Source: JANJUB01 sp031386985 (lineage in GTDB: Bacteria > Armatimonadota > Fimbriimonadia > Fimbriimonadales > Fimbriimonadaceae). Taken from it: a stretch of 33,842 nucleotides of DNA. The position numbers and the translations under genes are program-made. Location of the stretch: contig JANNCV010000037.1 of NCBI GenBank assembly GCA_031386985.1, forward strand, positions 1 through 33,842, given 5' to 3'. The notes beneath the pieces were generated by a model. It was given only the letters and a program-made list of their open reading frames with translations, did no database searches and had not been told where the DNA came from. Shown here piece after piece: positions 15,282-22,907 of this stretch. Each line of letters opens with the position of its first letter. Positions within the stretch are counted from its first letter, which is position 1.

Positions 15282-16130
15282 TTACTTCTGAAGCAATCCC
15301 AGTTTCACCTCAAACGGAGGCATTTCAAACTTCAGCTTAACTGCAGATTGACCAAAAACGGGCTTGCACGAAGCCCATCCGCCGCCCCCTCAACCATAAC
15401 CCATCGTCCCTGTAGCTTTTAACACCCCATCCGCTCCGGTTATCTCGTAGGCCATAGGAATTCGCTTGCCCGCGCGGTAAATCGTAAGGCCCGACTTGTT
15501 CTCTCCCTGGATTTCCATTCGGATTTGGGTATCGGCTTGGGAGGTGTCCATTCGCGAGTTCATGATGATCGTGCTGGAAAGATCGAGGCGCGAATCCTTC
15601 CCCGCCACGATGGTCAAGGGTTTTATTGAGCCCTTGCTCGCGGAAAAGTGCCATATCTGGCCGTCGGGTGCCTCCTTGATAATGCGGTAGCTCTTGACTA
15701 CATATTCGCCCGCGGGCAGCGAGTTTCGAGTTGCCTTCGGATCTTCCCAAGAAAGGCGGAAATCCCGACCATGGGTATCCGACACAAGGACGGCGCCTCT
15801 TGAGAATGATGGCGTAACCGTCCCTCCTCCCTTCGCGAGCGCTAGTTCAGGGATCCCGATTTTGTTCGATTCAAAGTATTTTGCTAAGGCCGCACGGGCC
15901 TCTTTGGGTGTATCCGTTCAGGCCGTTTGGGCAAGTTGCCCAAGCCAAGCCTTATCCACCTCAAAACGCAAGTCGGGGGCTACGTGGCAAGAGGCACACA
16001 TCTTTTTGAACATCAAACCGGCGTCGGCAATTTTCGAAGGAGTAGGCTCTTGATGGTGCTGCAAAGGAGAAGTCGCGGCGAGAGACAGCCCAAACGCACC
16101 AATAAGGGGAATGGCAAAATGGATTCGCAT
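15282..16130 (-). CDS. Candidate selenoprotein: exported cytochrome-c-like protein with two in-frame UGA
   Basis: From ATG 16130 the frame runs 282 codons to TAA at 15282-15284, interrupted only by TGA at codon 71 (15918-15920) and codon 247 (15390-15392). Residues 1-20 are a signal peptide; CASCH at residues 45-49 is a haem c motif within MFKKMCASCHVAPD; the middle (72-246) is a beta-rich domain (LPAGEYVVKSYRI, then strands); the tail after codon 247 (35 residues, including GGGGWASCK and FEMPPFEVKLGLL) has normal protein character. No frameshift exists anywhere. Each UGA is followed by a stem-loop of bacterial SECIS geometry with the same loop. UGA is a normal stop in other genes here. The alternative is a pseudogene with two nonsense changes, giving a 70-residue fragment and an untranslated rest. 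Confidence 0.55.
15360..15376 (-). promoter_or_regulatory. SECIS-like stem-loop after the second UGA
   Basis: GGGCTT and AAGCCC form a perfect 6-bp stem around loop CGTGC; weak pairs (U-G, A-U, G-U, G-U) extend it to about ten. The loop's second base is G, and 20 bases separate it from the UGA at 15390-15392. The bacterial SECIS pattern asks for a G in the first two loop positions 16-37 bases after UGA. Confidence 0.5.
15887..15901 (-). promoter_or_regulatory. SECIS-like stem-loop after the first UGA
   Basis: AGGCC and GGCCT form a 5-bp stem (plus one G-U pair) around loop CGTGC, identical to the loop after the second UGA. The loop G lies 22 bases after the UGA at 15918-15920, within the bacterial SECIS range. 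Confidence 0.5.
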
Positions 16131-16136
16131 GATTCA

Positions 16137-16165
16137 ATCTTAGCACGAACCACGCAAAAATGCAA
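16137..16165 (-). promoter_or_regulatory. Promoter TTGCAT-17-TAAGAT, leaderless type
   Basis: On the minus strand TTGCAT (16165-16160) and TAAGAT (16142-16137) are 17 bases apart, the best sigma-70-like match in the window. Six bases then separate it from the ATG of the candidate selenoprotein, so the mRNA would start at the start codon. Confidence 0.6.
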
Positions 16166-16185
16166 CGTTAGCCCGAGATTTCCCT

Positions 16186-16191
16186 TATAAT
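16186..16191 (+). promoter_or_regulatory. -10 hexamer TATAAT before the H-X9-DG pair
   Basis: Perfect TATAAT diverging from the cytochrome-like gene's promoter. A start at about 16198 gives a leader of about 13 bases before the ATG at 16211; a GTG at 16196, in the same frame, would be nearly leaderless. Confidence 0.5.
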
Positions 16192-16210
16192 GAGCGTGGG
16201 GCCAAAACCC

Positions 16211-16705
16211 ATGAGAAAGAAGCTGGCGATTCCGCTCGTTATTCCTCTGATGATTGGCAGCGGATTTTACATCTACACGTTGTCGGCCCATGGCGGTGCG
16301 CCAGATCTTTGCACGAGTAACTTGAAGCAACTTGGAACAGCGACGCTGATCTATATGAGCGATAATGACAGGGGCCTCCCGCTTGGGAAATGGAGTAGTG
16401 GCTTGGATCCGTTTCTCATCGGAGTTCATTGCCCGCGTACCCCTAGAATGGGCTACGCGATGAACAAGACGCTCCCCGGCGCTGATACAGCGAAGATTAA
16501 CCATCGCTACGATGTGGTGATGTTTTTCGAGACAGACGAGCTGGTTTCGGATGCAGTCGGCGACATTCAAGCTCGCTCAGCGCGACACTCCGGTGGCTCA
16601 AATCTGATTTTCTTAGACTCACACATTAGCTGGCTGCCCAAAATCGCGGTCTTACCTTTGCTCCGCTCGGATTTTCCTTTCGATATGAAGGGAGTGGAGC
16701 GATGA
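16211..16705 (+). CDS. H-X9-DG-like exported protein without a prepilin signal
   Basis: 164 residues from ATG 16211. MRKKLAIPLVIPLMIGSGFYIYTL is a signal anchor, but the FTLIE prepilin motif is absent. The following CTSNLKQLGTATLIYMSDND and the late RHSGGSNLIFLDSHISWL are the hallmarks of the pseudopilin-linked H-X9-DG proteins (here the DG is DS). It is therefore a pseudopilin-like soluble domain on a plain membrane anchor. Its stop overlaps the start of the next gene by four bases (ATGA). Function unknown. Confidence 0.72.
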   Translation: MRKKLAIPLVIPLMIGSGFYIYTLSAHGGAPDLCTSNLKQLGTATLIYMSDNDRGLPLGKWSSGLDPFLIGVHCPRTPRMGYAMNKTLPGADTAKINHRYDVVMFFETDELVSDAVGDIQARSARHSGGSNLIFLDSHISWLPKIAVLPLLRSDFPFDMKGVER

Positions 16706-17592
16706 AGAGGAAGTTCTTGCCAAGGATTTCGTTCTTTAACTCTGTCTTGGTGGTTGGTCTAATCGCAATTCCAACGGCCCTCCTTTCACCACTCTTCTTG
16801 CAATATAAGGGCAGTAGAAAAACTCCATGTATCGGCCGCCTAAAGCAGATCGGAAGCGCAACTCAAATCTATTGCGACGCAAACAACGACCGACTCCCCC
16901 AAACAGATTGGGTTGATGCTCTCTCTCCCCTCATCAAAAACCCCAAAACCTTCTCTTGCTATGTGCTGGAACAGCAGGGCGGGCAGTATGGTTTTGCAAT
17001 GAGGTACGAGCTCATTGGCTTGCAGCTATCCAAGCTGAACCCCAATGCGATTTTGTGCTTTGAAACGGATGCCCTTGGTAGAAACGTCGTCGCGAACTTT
17101 GCCGCGGCGTCCAAGACGAGACATGGCAAGCACACCCTTATTGTTCGGGTAGATGGTTCGGCCAAGCACGTGTCGGAGAATTCCATTGACAGCCTAACAG
17201 AGCAGGATCAGATCTACGCCGCCGTTTTGACTTACCTCACGTCTCAATCGAAGTGGGCCGATTATTGGGGCGATGACATCTCGCGCCGATACCTGATGGT
17301 TGATAGCAAAGACCCCTCCCGAGCGTTGCTCGAGCACTTTGGAAACAACGTTCCCGAGTTTCAGCTTGGCTCTGGATGCGATGACACCCACAAAGGCGTT
17401 TTCGAGAAGGGGGCTAAGAAGCCCGCCCTTCTCTATCGAATTGATACCATCAAACGAGTTGCGCCCAACTCGGTCTCCATGCACTTCTTTCTGAAATCCG
17501 TTGGCTGGGGCGGCGCGATGGCGACGGTTTCGGTTGAGAGGATAGGGGGAATGTGGGCGGTGACGGCGGAAAGCGAGCGCATGAAAGCTTAG
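16702..17592 (+). CDS. H-X9-DG-like protein fused to an uncharacterised C-terminal domain
   Basis: 296 residues. A basic start and one membrane span (about 12-34) lead to CIGRLKQIGSATQIYCDANND, the same element as in the previous gene, and RHGKHTLIVRVDGS, a clear H-X9-DG. From about residue 165 a second domain follows (YAAVLTYLTSQSKWADYWGD, then YLMVDSKDP, and a final VSVERIGGMWAVTAESE); it resembles an unnamed domain of exported proteins whose members end in a similar strand-rich 'G.W.v' motif, a resemblance I hold loosely. No prepilin signal. The two genes look like a diverged tandem pair. The stop overlaps the converging phosphate-transporter remnant. Confidence 0.7.
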   Translation: MKRKFLPRISFFNSVLVVGLIAIPTALLSPLFLQYKGSRKTPCIGRLKQIGSATQIYCDANNDRLPQTDWVDALSPLIKNPKTFSCYVLEQQGGQYGFAMRYELIGLQLSKLNPNAILCFETDALGRNVVANFAAASKTRHGKHTLIVRVDGSAKHVSENSIDSLTEQDQIYAAVLTYLTSQSKWADYWGDDISRRYLMVDSKDPSRALLEHFGNNVPEFQLGSGCDDTHKGVFEKGAKKPALLYRIDTIKRVAPNSVSMHFFLKSVGWGGAMATVSVERIGGMWAVTAESERMKA

Positions 17593-17915
17593 TGCACAAC
17601 CAGTTTCAGAAGCCAACAAGTTACAGCCCCGACTAAAGCGGCGGCGGGGATAGTTAACACCCAAGCGATCAGTACGGTTTTGGCAACCGCCCATCGCACT
17701 GCCGACAGCCTACGCGAGGAACCGACGCCGAAAATGCTCGCCTTGATCGTGTGGGTCGTGCTGGTGGGCATTCCGAGGTGACCGGCGGTAAGAATGACAG
17801 CGGCCGCCGTCGTTTCCGCCGCAAATCCGTGAACAGGCTCCAATCGGCTGATCTTCTGACCAACCGTTTCATGATCCGCCATCCACCGGCCGCCGTACCG
17901 AGCGCCATGAAGGCG
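17589..17915 (-). pseudogene. C-terminal remnant of an inorganic phosphate transporter (PiT family)
   Basis: The reading EPVHGFAAETTAAAVILTAG and GMPTSTTHTIKASIFGVG is the second conserved repeat of PiT sodium/proton-phosphate symporters, followed by a final membrane span to the stop at 17589. Upstream, MALGTAAGGWRIMK fits the family but lies in another frame; one missing A in the run at 17867-17869 (AAA where AAAA would restore the frame) explains this. Homology stops at about 17915, so most of the protein (roughly three quarters) is missing. The break coincides with the truncated 5' end of the next gene. Either a real rearrangement or an assembly join. Confidence 0.75.
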
Positions 17916-17917
17916 CG

Positions 17918-18424
17918 GTGGGGACTTATCAGAACTCGCTCACCGGCTCGGAAGGGGCGAAATCCACTCTGAAGGGCAAGACGGTCACCAAGAACACTTC
18001 GAAAACCGCCGTTATCACAAAGATTCAGGCGTTTGCGCAGACCTTTTATGCAAACCCCGCCCTAAGTGACGACCAGATCGCGGCTCTTGGCTTGGCGATC
18101 CATGGCGGCGGCGGCGCTCCGATCACTCCCGTATCACCAAACTCCTTGGTCGCCGATGCGTTTGCCAACGGCGCGGTCAAGCTCAAGTGGAATCGCGGCA
18201 CAAGCCCCCAAGGCGTATCCTTTGTGGTTCAAGCTTGGGATGGCAACACCTGGAACGTGGTTTGGGTTACGACTAAAACCAAGACCCAGCTTAACGGCTA
18301 CGCGCCTGGCGCTGGCGTCACCTTCCGAGTTTATGCCCAGCACAACAACACCGCTTCACCAACTTCAAACGAAGCCATCATCTATGGCGCGGGCGAAAGC
18401 GCTGTTCTGAAACTGGCAGCTTAA
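17918..18424 (+). CDS. Fibronectin type III-like protein, 5'-truncated
   Basis: 168 residues: an alpha-helical part (KGKTVTKNTSKTAVITKIQAF region, ending DDQIAALGLAIHGGG) followed by a fibronectin-III-like domain (about 80-165: GAVKLKWNRGTSPQGVSFVV, WDGNTWNVVWVTTKT, and GVTFRVYAQHNN). Relatives of this type in Planctomycetota and Armatimonadota carry about 60 more N-terminal residues; here the reading begins at once with the middle of the helical part at the breakpoint with the phosphate-transporter remnant. The GTG at 17918 has no promoter or ribosome site, so the gene is probably a truncated or misjoined copy. Confidence 0.6.
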   Translation: MGTYQNSLTGSEGAKSTLKGKTVTKNTSKTAVITKIQAFAQTFYANPALSDDQIAALGLAIHGGGGAPITPVSPNSLVADAFANGAVKLKWNRGTSPQGVSFVVQAWDGNTWNVVWVTTKTKTQLNGYAPGAGVTFRVYAQHNNTASPTSNEAIIYGAGESAVLKLAA

Positions 18425-18441
18425 CTTACCCTCACCCCCTG

Positions 18442-18476
18442 CCCCCTCTCCCTCGGAAGGGAGAGGGGGTTTTCGT
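18442..18476 (+). terminator. Rho-independent terminator after the fibronectin-like gene
   Basis: CCCCCTCTCCCT and AGGGAGAGGGGG form a perfect 12-bp stem with a CGGA tetraloop, followed by TTTTCGTTTT. It also shields this gene from the converging M16 peptidase gene. Confidence 0.85.
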
Positions 18477-18478
18477 TT

Positions 18479-19696
18479 TCAGAACGGTCCAATCGCCGTC
18501 GTGCTGATCCGTTCGGGGACGAGCAGCTTGGCGGCCAGGTCCCTTACTTGCGCTTCGGTCACGGCGTTTAGCTTCGCTAAAGTTTCTTCAACCGTGATCT
18601 CCCGGCCAAAGATCAGCTCGTTTCGGGCGATTCTGGTCATTCTTGAATTCATTCCTTCTAGCGCCAACACGATATGCCCGGCGATGCTTCGCTTGGTACG
18701 TTCGAGTTCATCTGGTTGGAGTCCGTCGTTGATGAGTTTGCTGATTTCGATGGTAACGAGCTCTTGGACTTGCTCCCAGGTAGCGTGGCCGGTACCGCCA
18801 TAGATGGTGAAGGCTCCGCCCGCCGAATAATTCATCGAATAGCTGCCGACCGAATAGGCGAGGCCGCGCTTTTCGCGGATTTCTTGGAAGAGGCGGCTGC
18901 TCATTCCGCTACCGAGGAGGCCATCGAGGACGCGGGTGGCGTAGATTTCGTCATCGTAAACCGAGCAGGCGTCGGTGCCGATGCAAAAGTGCACCTGCTC
19001 GCAATCTTTAGAGATTTCTTGCTTTGAGACTTGACCTTTTGGACGCTCAAAGGTCTTCTTTTCTCCCCCTTCAGGGATTCCGCCCAGGCGATCTTCGGCC
19101 CACTTGATGATGTCGCTGGGGTCAAAGTTTCCGGCAACGGCAAGCAAAACATGATCGCCCCGATAGCGCCTTGACATATAGGTTTTGAGGTTATCCGACT
19201 TGAACCCCGCCACCGAATCTCGGGTGCCGATAATCGGTTTGCCGAGCTGATGCCCGGCCCAGCGACTTTCGATGTGCAAGTCGTGAACATGCGATTCGGG
19301 CTCGTCCTCGCTGCGCTTGATTTCCTCAATCACCACCTGCTCTTCGCGCGCCAGCTCTTCCGGCTCGATGCTGGAGTTTCGCATCATGTCACTTAAGACA
19401 TCAATCCCGTTTTCGATATCATCGGCCAGTACGCGGCAGTAATAGCACGTCATTTCCTTATCGGTAAAGGCGTTCAGCGCGCCGCCGCGCCCTTCGATAG
19501 ATTCGGCGATTTGCTTGGCCGTACGCTTGGGCGTTCCTTTGAAGAGCATATGCTCAATCAAATGGGTAATCCCCGCCTCATCATCGTGCTCATGAACGCT
19601 CCCGGTTTGGCACCAAAGGCCAACGGCGGCAGACTGAACATGGGTGACAGGGTCGAGAACGATTCTCACTCCATTTGGGAGCGTATGTTTTTGCAT
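18479..19696 (-). CDS. M16 family zinc peptidase (processing-peptidase type)
   Basis: 405 residues of the M16B pitrilysin-like family. The inverted zinc motif is complete: HLIEHMLFKGT (HxxEH near residues 45-49) with the distal Glu in EEQVVIEEIKRSEDEPE about 75 residues later. The R/Y pair for substrate binding is seen in REKRGLAYSVGSY. The single-chain length matches the two-domain M16B form. The start MQKHTLPNGVRIV is standard. Cytosolic or periplasmic location is unclear because no signal peptide is present. It appears to be monocistronic. Confidence 0.94.
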   Translation of the reverse strand: MQKHTLPNGVRIVLDPVTHVQSAAVGLWCQTGSVHEHDDEAGITHLIEHMLFKGTPKRTAKQIAESIEGRGGALNAFTDKEMTCYYCRVLADDIENGIDVLSDMMRNSSIEPEELAREEQVVIEEIKRSEDEPESHVHDLHIESRWAGHQLGKPIIGTRDSVAGFKSDNLKTYMSRRYRGDHVLLAVAGNFDPSDIIKWAEDRLGGIPEGGEKKTFERPKGQVSKQEISKDCEQVHFCIGTDACSVYDDEIYATRVLDGLLGSGMSSRLFQEIREKRGLAYSVGSYSMNYSAGGAFTIYGGTGHATWEQVQELVTIEISKLINDGLQPDELERTKRSIAGHIVLALEGMNSRMTRIARNELIFGREITVEETLAKLNAVTEAQVRDLAAKLLVPERISTTAIGPF

Positions 19697-19761
19697 GAGC
19701 TAACAGCGTACCTATTGGAGTTGTAGCAGGTTCATCTCCAGCAAGGCGAAGCATACAAATG

Positions 19762-19767
19762 TATAAT
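19762..19767 (+). promoter_or_regulatory. -10 hexamer TATAAT, leaderless type
   Basis: TATAAT is followed by six bases and a GTG at 19774. An upstream in-frame ATG at 19759 overlaps this hexamer and so is an unlikely start. Confidence 0.5.
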
Positions 19768-19773
19768 CTGTCC

Positions 19774-20163
19774 GTGAATAATTTTGCGCTCTTTGCAGTT
19801 GGATTGGTCGTTGCGGGTTGCTCGAAGGGCGAGAGCGGAGCGGCAAAACCATTTCTAGATCAGACAAGAGTGGTTGCACCAAACCAAGATTGGAGTCGCG
19901 AGATTTTGGCGCGCAAACCTGGACCGATCAAATACCGTGTCGAAGCTCCAGGCGCTTTCACATTGATGGTTCTTACCGACAAAGGGTTCCAAGCCGCCAG
20001 GACTCGAAACACTGCTGGTCTCACTCGAAGTGATGTGCTTCTTGACACCATCAAATCTGGGACGTTCGAAGGTTCAATAAACTTACCGGCGGGGTCATCT
20101 TGGTTTGTCATAAGGAACGATACGGCGCAAGATGCCTCAATCCACCTGACGTACTCAGAATAA
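19774..20163 (+). CDS. Small lipoprotein, 129 aa
   Basis: From GTG 19774: MNNFALFAVGLVVAGC is a lipoprotein signal with the lipobox Cys at residue 16. The mature part is strand-rich (IKYRVEAPGAFTLMVLTDKG, then FEGSINLPAGSSWFVIRND and a final SIHLTYSE), like a small beta-sandwich of the kind that follows many secreted proteins; no family is named. The start is chosen from the -10 at 19762-19767 and the signal peptide. It converges on ligA with only a few bases between the stops. Confidence 0.7.
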   Translation: MNNFALFAVGLVVAGCSKGESGAAKPFLDQTRVVAPNQDWSREILARKPGPIKYRVEAPGAFTLMVLTDKGFQAARTRNTAGLTRSDVLLDTIKSGTFEGSINLPAGSSWFVIRNDTAQDASIHLTYSE

Positions 20164-20166
20164 GAA

Positions 20167-22155
20167 TTACTGAGCTGAACCAACCATCCTTAGAAACTCA
20201 TGCTCGCTAATCACGGCGACTCCGAGTTGCTCCGCCTTCGCCAACTTCGAGCCCGCTCCGGGTCCCGCAACTACGTACGTCGTATTCTTGCTCACGCTAC
20301 CGGGGGCCTTTCCTCCTTCCTTGAGCACCATGGCCTCGGCTTCATCGCGCGTCATTTGGATGAGAGTTCCGGTGAATACGAAGGTTTGGCCGGCAAAGCG
20401 GTCGCCGGTGGGGGCGTCGGCTTCGGATGGTTTGACCCCGTATGCAGAGAAGCGATCAAGCAAGGTCTGGTTTTCGGGTTCTTCAAACCACTCTTCGACC
20501 TCACTTGCAACGCGTGGGCCAACATCGGGAATCTGAATTAACTCATCATAGGAGCAAGAGCGAAGGTTTTCCAGTGTTCCAAAATGGCGAGCCAGATCGC
20601 GGGCAGTGCGATCGCCAACAAACCTAATCCCAAGCCCAAAGATGAAATGATCTAGGGGTCGGGTTTTGGATATCTCTATTGCTTTGAGGATGTTGAAGAC
20701 GCTGGTTTCGCCCAGCTTATCCAGTTCAACCATCTCCGATTGCCTTGACGATAGCCCGTATATGCTCGCCTGGTCAGTAAGAAACCCGACCTCAAGGAAG
20801 CGATCAATGAGTTTGTGCCCCAGCCCTTCAATATCCATCGCGCCTCGGCTCACGAAGTGCTGAAGCTTTGCTGAAATCTGAGCGGGGCAGGCGCGGTTCG
20901 GGCACTTCAACGCAACCTCCCCGGGCTTGCGCACGACCGCAGTATCACATTCAGGGCAAACCAAGGGCTCCACCGGCCGCGGCTGGTCACCAAAGCGTTT
21001 GGAGAGAACCGGACCGACGACCTCGGGGATCACATCTCCCGCCCTTTGAATAATTACGGTATCGCCTTCTCGAACATCTTTTTTGTACAGGTCGTCAAAG
21101 TTGTGAAGTGTTGCCCGACTTACCGTCACCCCACCGACAAAAACGGGCTCAAGGTCGGCGACCGGTGTGAGTGTTCCGGTTCGCCCGACCTGACAAAAGA
21201 TTCGATTAAGTTTGGTGAACGCCTGCTCAGCGGCGAATTTGAAGGCGATGGCCCAGCGAGGACCGCGTGACGTAAACCCCAGTTCCTCTTGTTGGGCGAA
21301 GCTGTCAACCTTGATCACAACGCCGTCTATCCCAAAAGGCAAACCCGCCCTTTGCAACTCAATTCTCTGGATAAACGATAACACGGCATCAATTCCGACG
21401 ACCGTCTGGGCTGACTCATGCACGGCAAACCCGCCCGAACGAAGCAACCCAAGGCACTCTGATTGAGAGCTTCCGATCTTGCCACCTGCAACCGCATAGG
21501 CGAAAAAGTTCATTTTTCGAGAGGCCGTGATGCGGCTATCAAGCTGCCTCATGCTCCCGGCCGCCGCATTTCTGGGGTTTACATAGGCCTGTTCGCCTTT
21601 CGCGATTCTGCCTGCATTCAGAGTCTCAAAAGCAGATTTGAAGAGTATCACCTCGCCGCGCACTTCCACTTCCCCGTTTCCCGAAAACCTGAGCGGAACG
21701 CCGCGAAGAGTGCGAGCGTTTTCGGTAACAACTTCGCCCGTAGTTCCATCACCCCGGGTCGCAGCTCTAATCAATAACCCGTCAGAGTAAGTTAAGGAAA
21801 GCGATAACCCATCGAATTTGAGTTCGACATGATAAGAAACACTATCTAAACCCAGCAATTTTCGAATGCGTTCATCGAAAGCGCGCAACTCGCCCTCTTG
21901 AAAGGCATTGTCAAGGGAGAGCATGGGCACGGCATGCCGATACGTCGGGAATTCGCTAACAGGGGCAGTGCCGATTCTTACGGTAGGGCTATCCGGTGTT
22001 CGAAGCGCGGGGTCGGCCGCTTCTAGCTCCACTAGTTCGCGAAAGAGCAAGTCATACGACGTATCACTAATCTCCGGTTGATCTAATGCGTAATACAGCC
22101 GATTATGGCGCTCAAGTTCTTGGCGTAGATGGGCGGCGCGTTCTGAAGATGTCAC
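20167..22155 (-). CDS. ligA: NAD-dependent DNA ligase LigA
   Basis: 662-residue essential replicative ligase, sealing nicks with NAD. In order: the Ia domain, the adenylation domain with the catalytic lysine in VELKFDGLSLSLTY (KxDG near residue 114), ATRGDGTTGE, the OB fold with KFAAEQAFTKL, a four-cysteine zinc finger (CPECDTAVV and CPNRACPAQ near 400-425), helix-hairpin-helix repeats (for example FGLGIRFVGDRTARDLA and IPDVGPRVASEV), and a C-terminal BRCT domain (FAGQTFVFTGTLIQMTRDEA to the end). The start overlaps the anti-sigma gene by four bases, so ligA is the third gene of a sigma/anti-sigma operon. Confidence 0.97.
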   Translation of the reverse strand: MTSSERAAHLRQELERHNRLYYALDQPEISDTSYDLLFRELVELEAADPALRTPDSPTVRIGTAPVSEFPTYRHAVPMLSLDNAFQEGELRAFDERIRKLLGLDSVSYHVELKFDGLSLSLTYSDGLLIRAATRGDGTTGEVVTENARTLRGVPLRFSGNGEVEVRGEVILFKSAFETLNAGRIAKGEQAYVNPRNAAAGSMRQLDSRITASRKMNFFAYAVAGGKIGSSQSECLGLLRSGGFAVHESAQTVVGIDAVLSFIQRIELQRAGLPFGIDGVVIKVDSFAQQEELGFTSRGPRWAIAFKFAAEQAFTKLNRIFCQVGRTGTLTPVADLEPVFVGGVTVSRATLHNFDDLYKKDVREGDTVIIQRAGDVIPEVVGPVLSKRFGDQPRPVEPLVCPECDTAVVRKPGEVALKCPNRACPAQISAKLQHFVSRGAMDIEGLGHKLIDRFLEVGFLTDQASIYGLSSRQSEMVELDKLGETSVFNILKAIEISKTRPLDHFIFGLGIRFVGDRTARDLARHFGTLENLRSCSYDELIQIPDVGPRVASEVEEWFEEPENQTLLDRFSAYGVKPSEADAPTGDRFAGQTFVFTGTLIQMTRDEAEAMVLKEGGKAPGSVSKNTTYVVAGPGAGSKLAKAEQLGVAVISEHEFLRMVGSAQ

Positions 22156-22907
22156 CGAGTCATTTTAGCTCGTGCACGACCATGCTCTACCGGCGGGCCA
22201 GACTTTGCCGATGGCATTGGCTTCCACGTCTGCGAAATTAAACTCGGAAGAATTGCTTCGCACAGATCGGCGGGTCCGGTCAAATAGAACGAACCGCCTC
22301 GACCATGCCACCCAATTCCCTTGCCGCGAAAAAGCAACGGCATCCCAGGAGTCTGCTGCGCATCGCCGTGCTCATCAAAATTATCGTCTCTGGCCACCGC
22401 AATAACGACTTCGGCGCCGGAGAAATCGAAGACAAACGCTCCCCAATCATCACCGTGCTTAGCCTTTGTGATCTTTCCGGAATCAGAGGCTAAGCTGATT
22501 ACGGGAGCATCAAGCGAAGTCCGTTCCTTGATCCAAGCGGCAGCATCTGCCCCGGATTCAACCGAAATGGATGCGATCGTTGATGAGTCGGCCAAGTTCA
22601 TCGGATCGTAACTCAGCCTCAAGAAGGCAAAAACGAGGGCAACCAAAAGTGCGGCAGCGAACACAAAACGAGGGACGAGGCGATTTTTTGTTGAAGCAGT
22701 TTTCGTTGAGGCGACCTTACTGAGCATTTCGCTCAAAATCATTTGCGGCGTCTCAACCGAATATCCAGCATGGCGGATACTAAGTTGAAATGCCTTGAAC
22801 CCGTCAAGTTCACGCTGCACTTCGGGATCGTTAGCCAGTTTGACATCAATTTCGCCGCGCTCATTAGCGGGCATTTCCTCATCAACATAACTCTGCCAAT
22901 CAATCAT
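22152..22907 (-). CDS. Putative anti-sigma factor, single-span membrane protein
   Basis: 251 residues. The cytosolic part starts WQSYVDEEMPANERGEI, the layout of anti-sigma N-termini (short helix, acidic turn), but the zinc-binding HxxxCxxC motif is missing. One membrane span lies near residues 85-103 (FVFAAALLVALVFAFL). The outer part (about 105-250) is of unknown fold. The call rests on its position directly after, and four bases overlapping, the ECF sigma gene, plus topology. It overlaps ligA by four bases as well. Confidence 0.72.
   Translation of the reverse strand: MIDWQSYVDEEMPANERGEIDVKLANDPEVQRELDGFKAFQLSIRHAGYSVETPQMILSEMLSKVASTKTASTKNRLVPRFVFAAALLVALVFAFLRLSYDPMNLADSSTIASISVESGADAAAWIKERTSLDAPVISLASDSGKITKAKHGDDWGAFVFDFSGAEVVIAVARDDNFDEHGDAQQTPGMPLLFRGKGIGWHGRGGSFYLTGPADLCEAILPSLISQTWKPMPSAKSGPPVEHGRARAKMTR

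Noticed and set aside
15337..15750. A second minus-strand frame overlapping the candidate selenoprotein
   Set aside because: It has random composition and covers the true frame; no domain or start signal.
15282..16130. UGA read as Trp (altered genetic code) to explain the two in-frame TGA codons
   Set aside because: Other genes here, such as the first permease at 1062-1064, stop normally at TGA in a well-placed overlap, and the same gene uses TGG for Trp.
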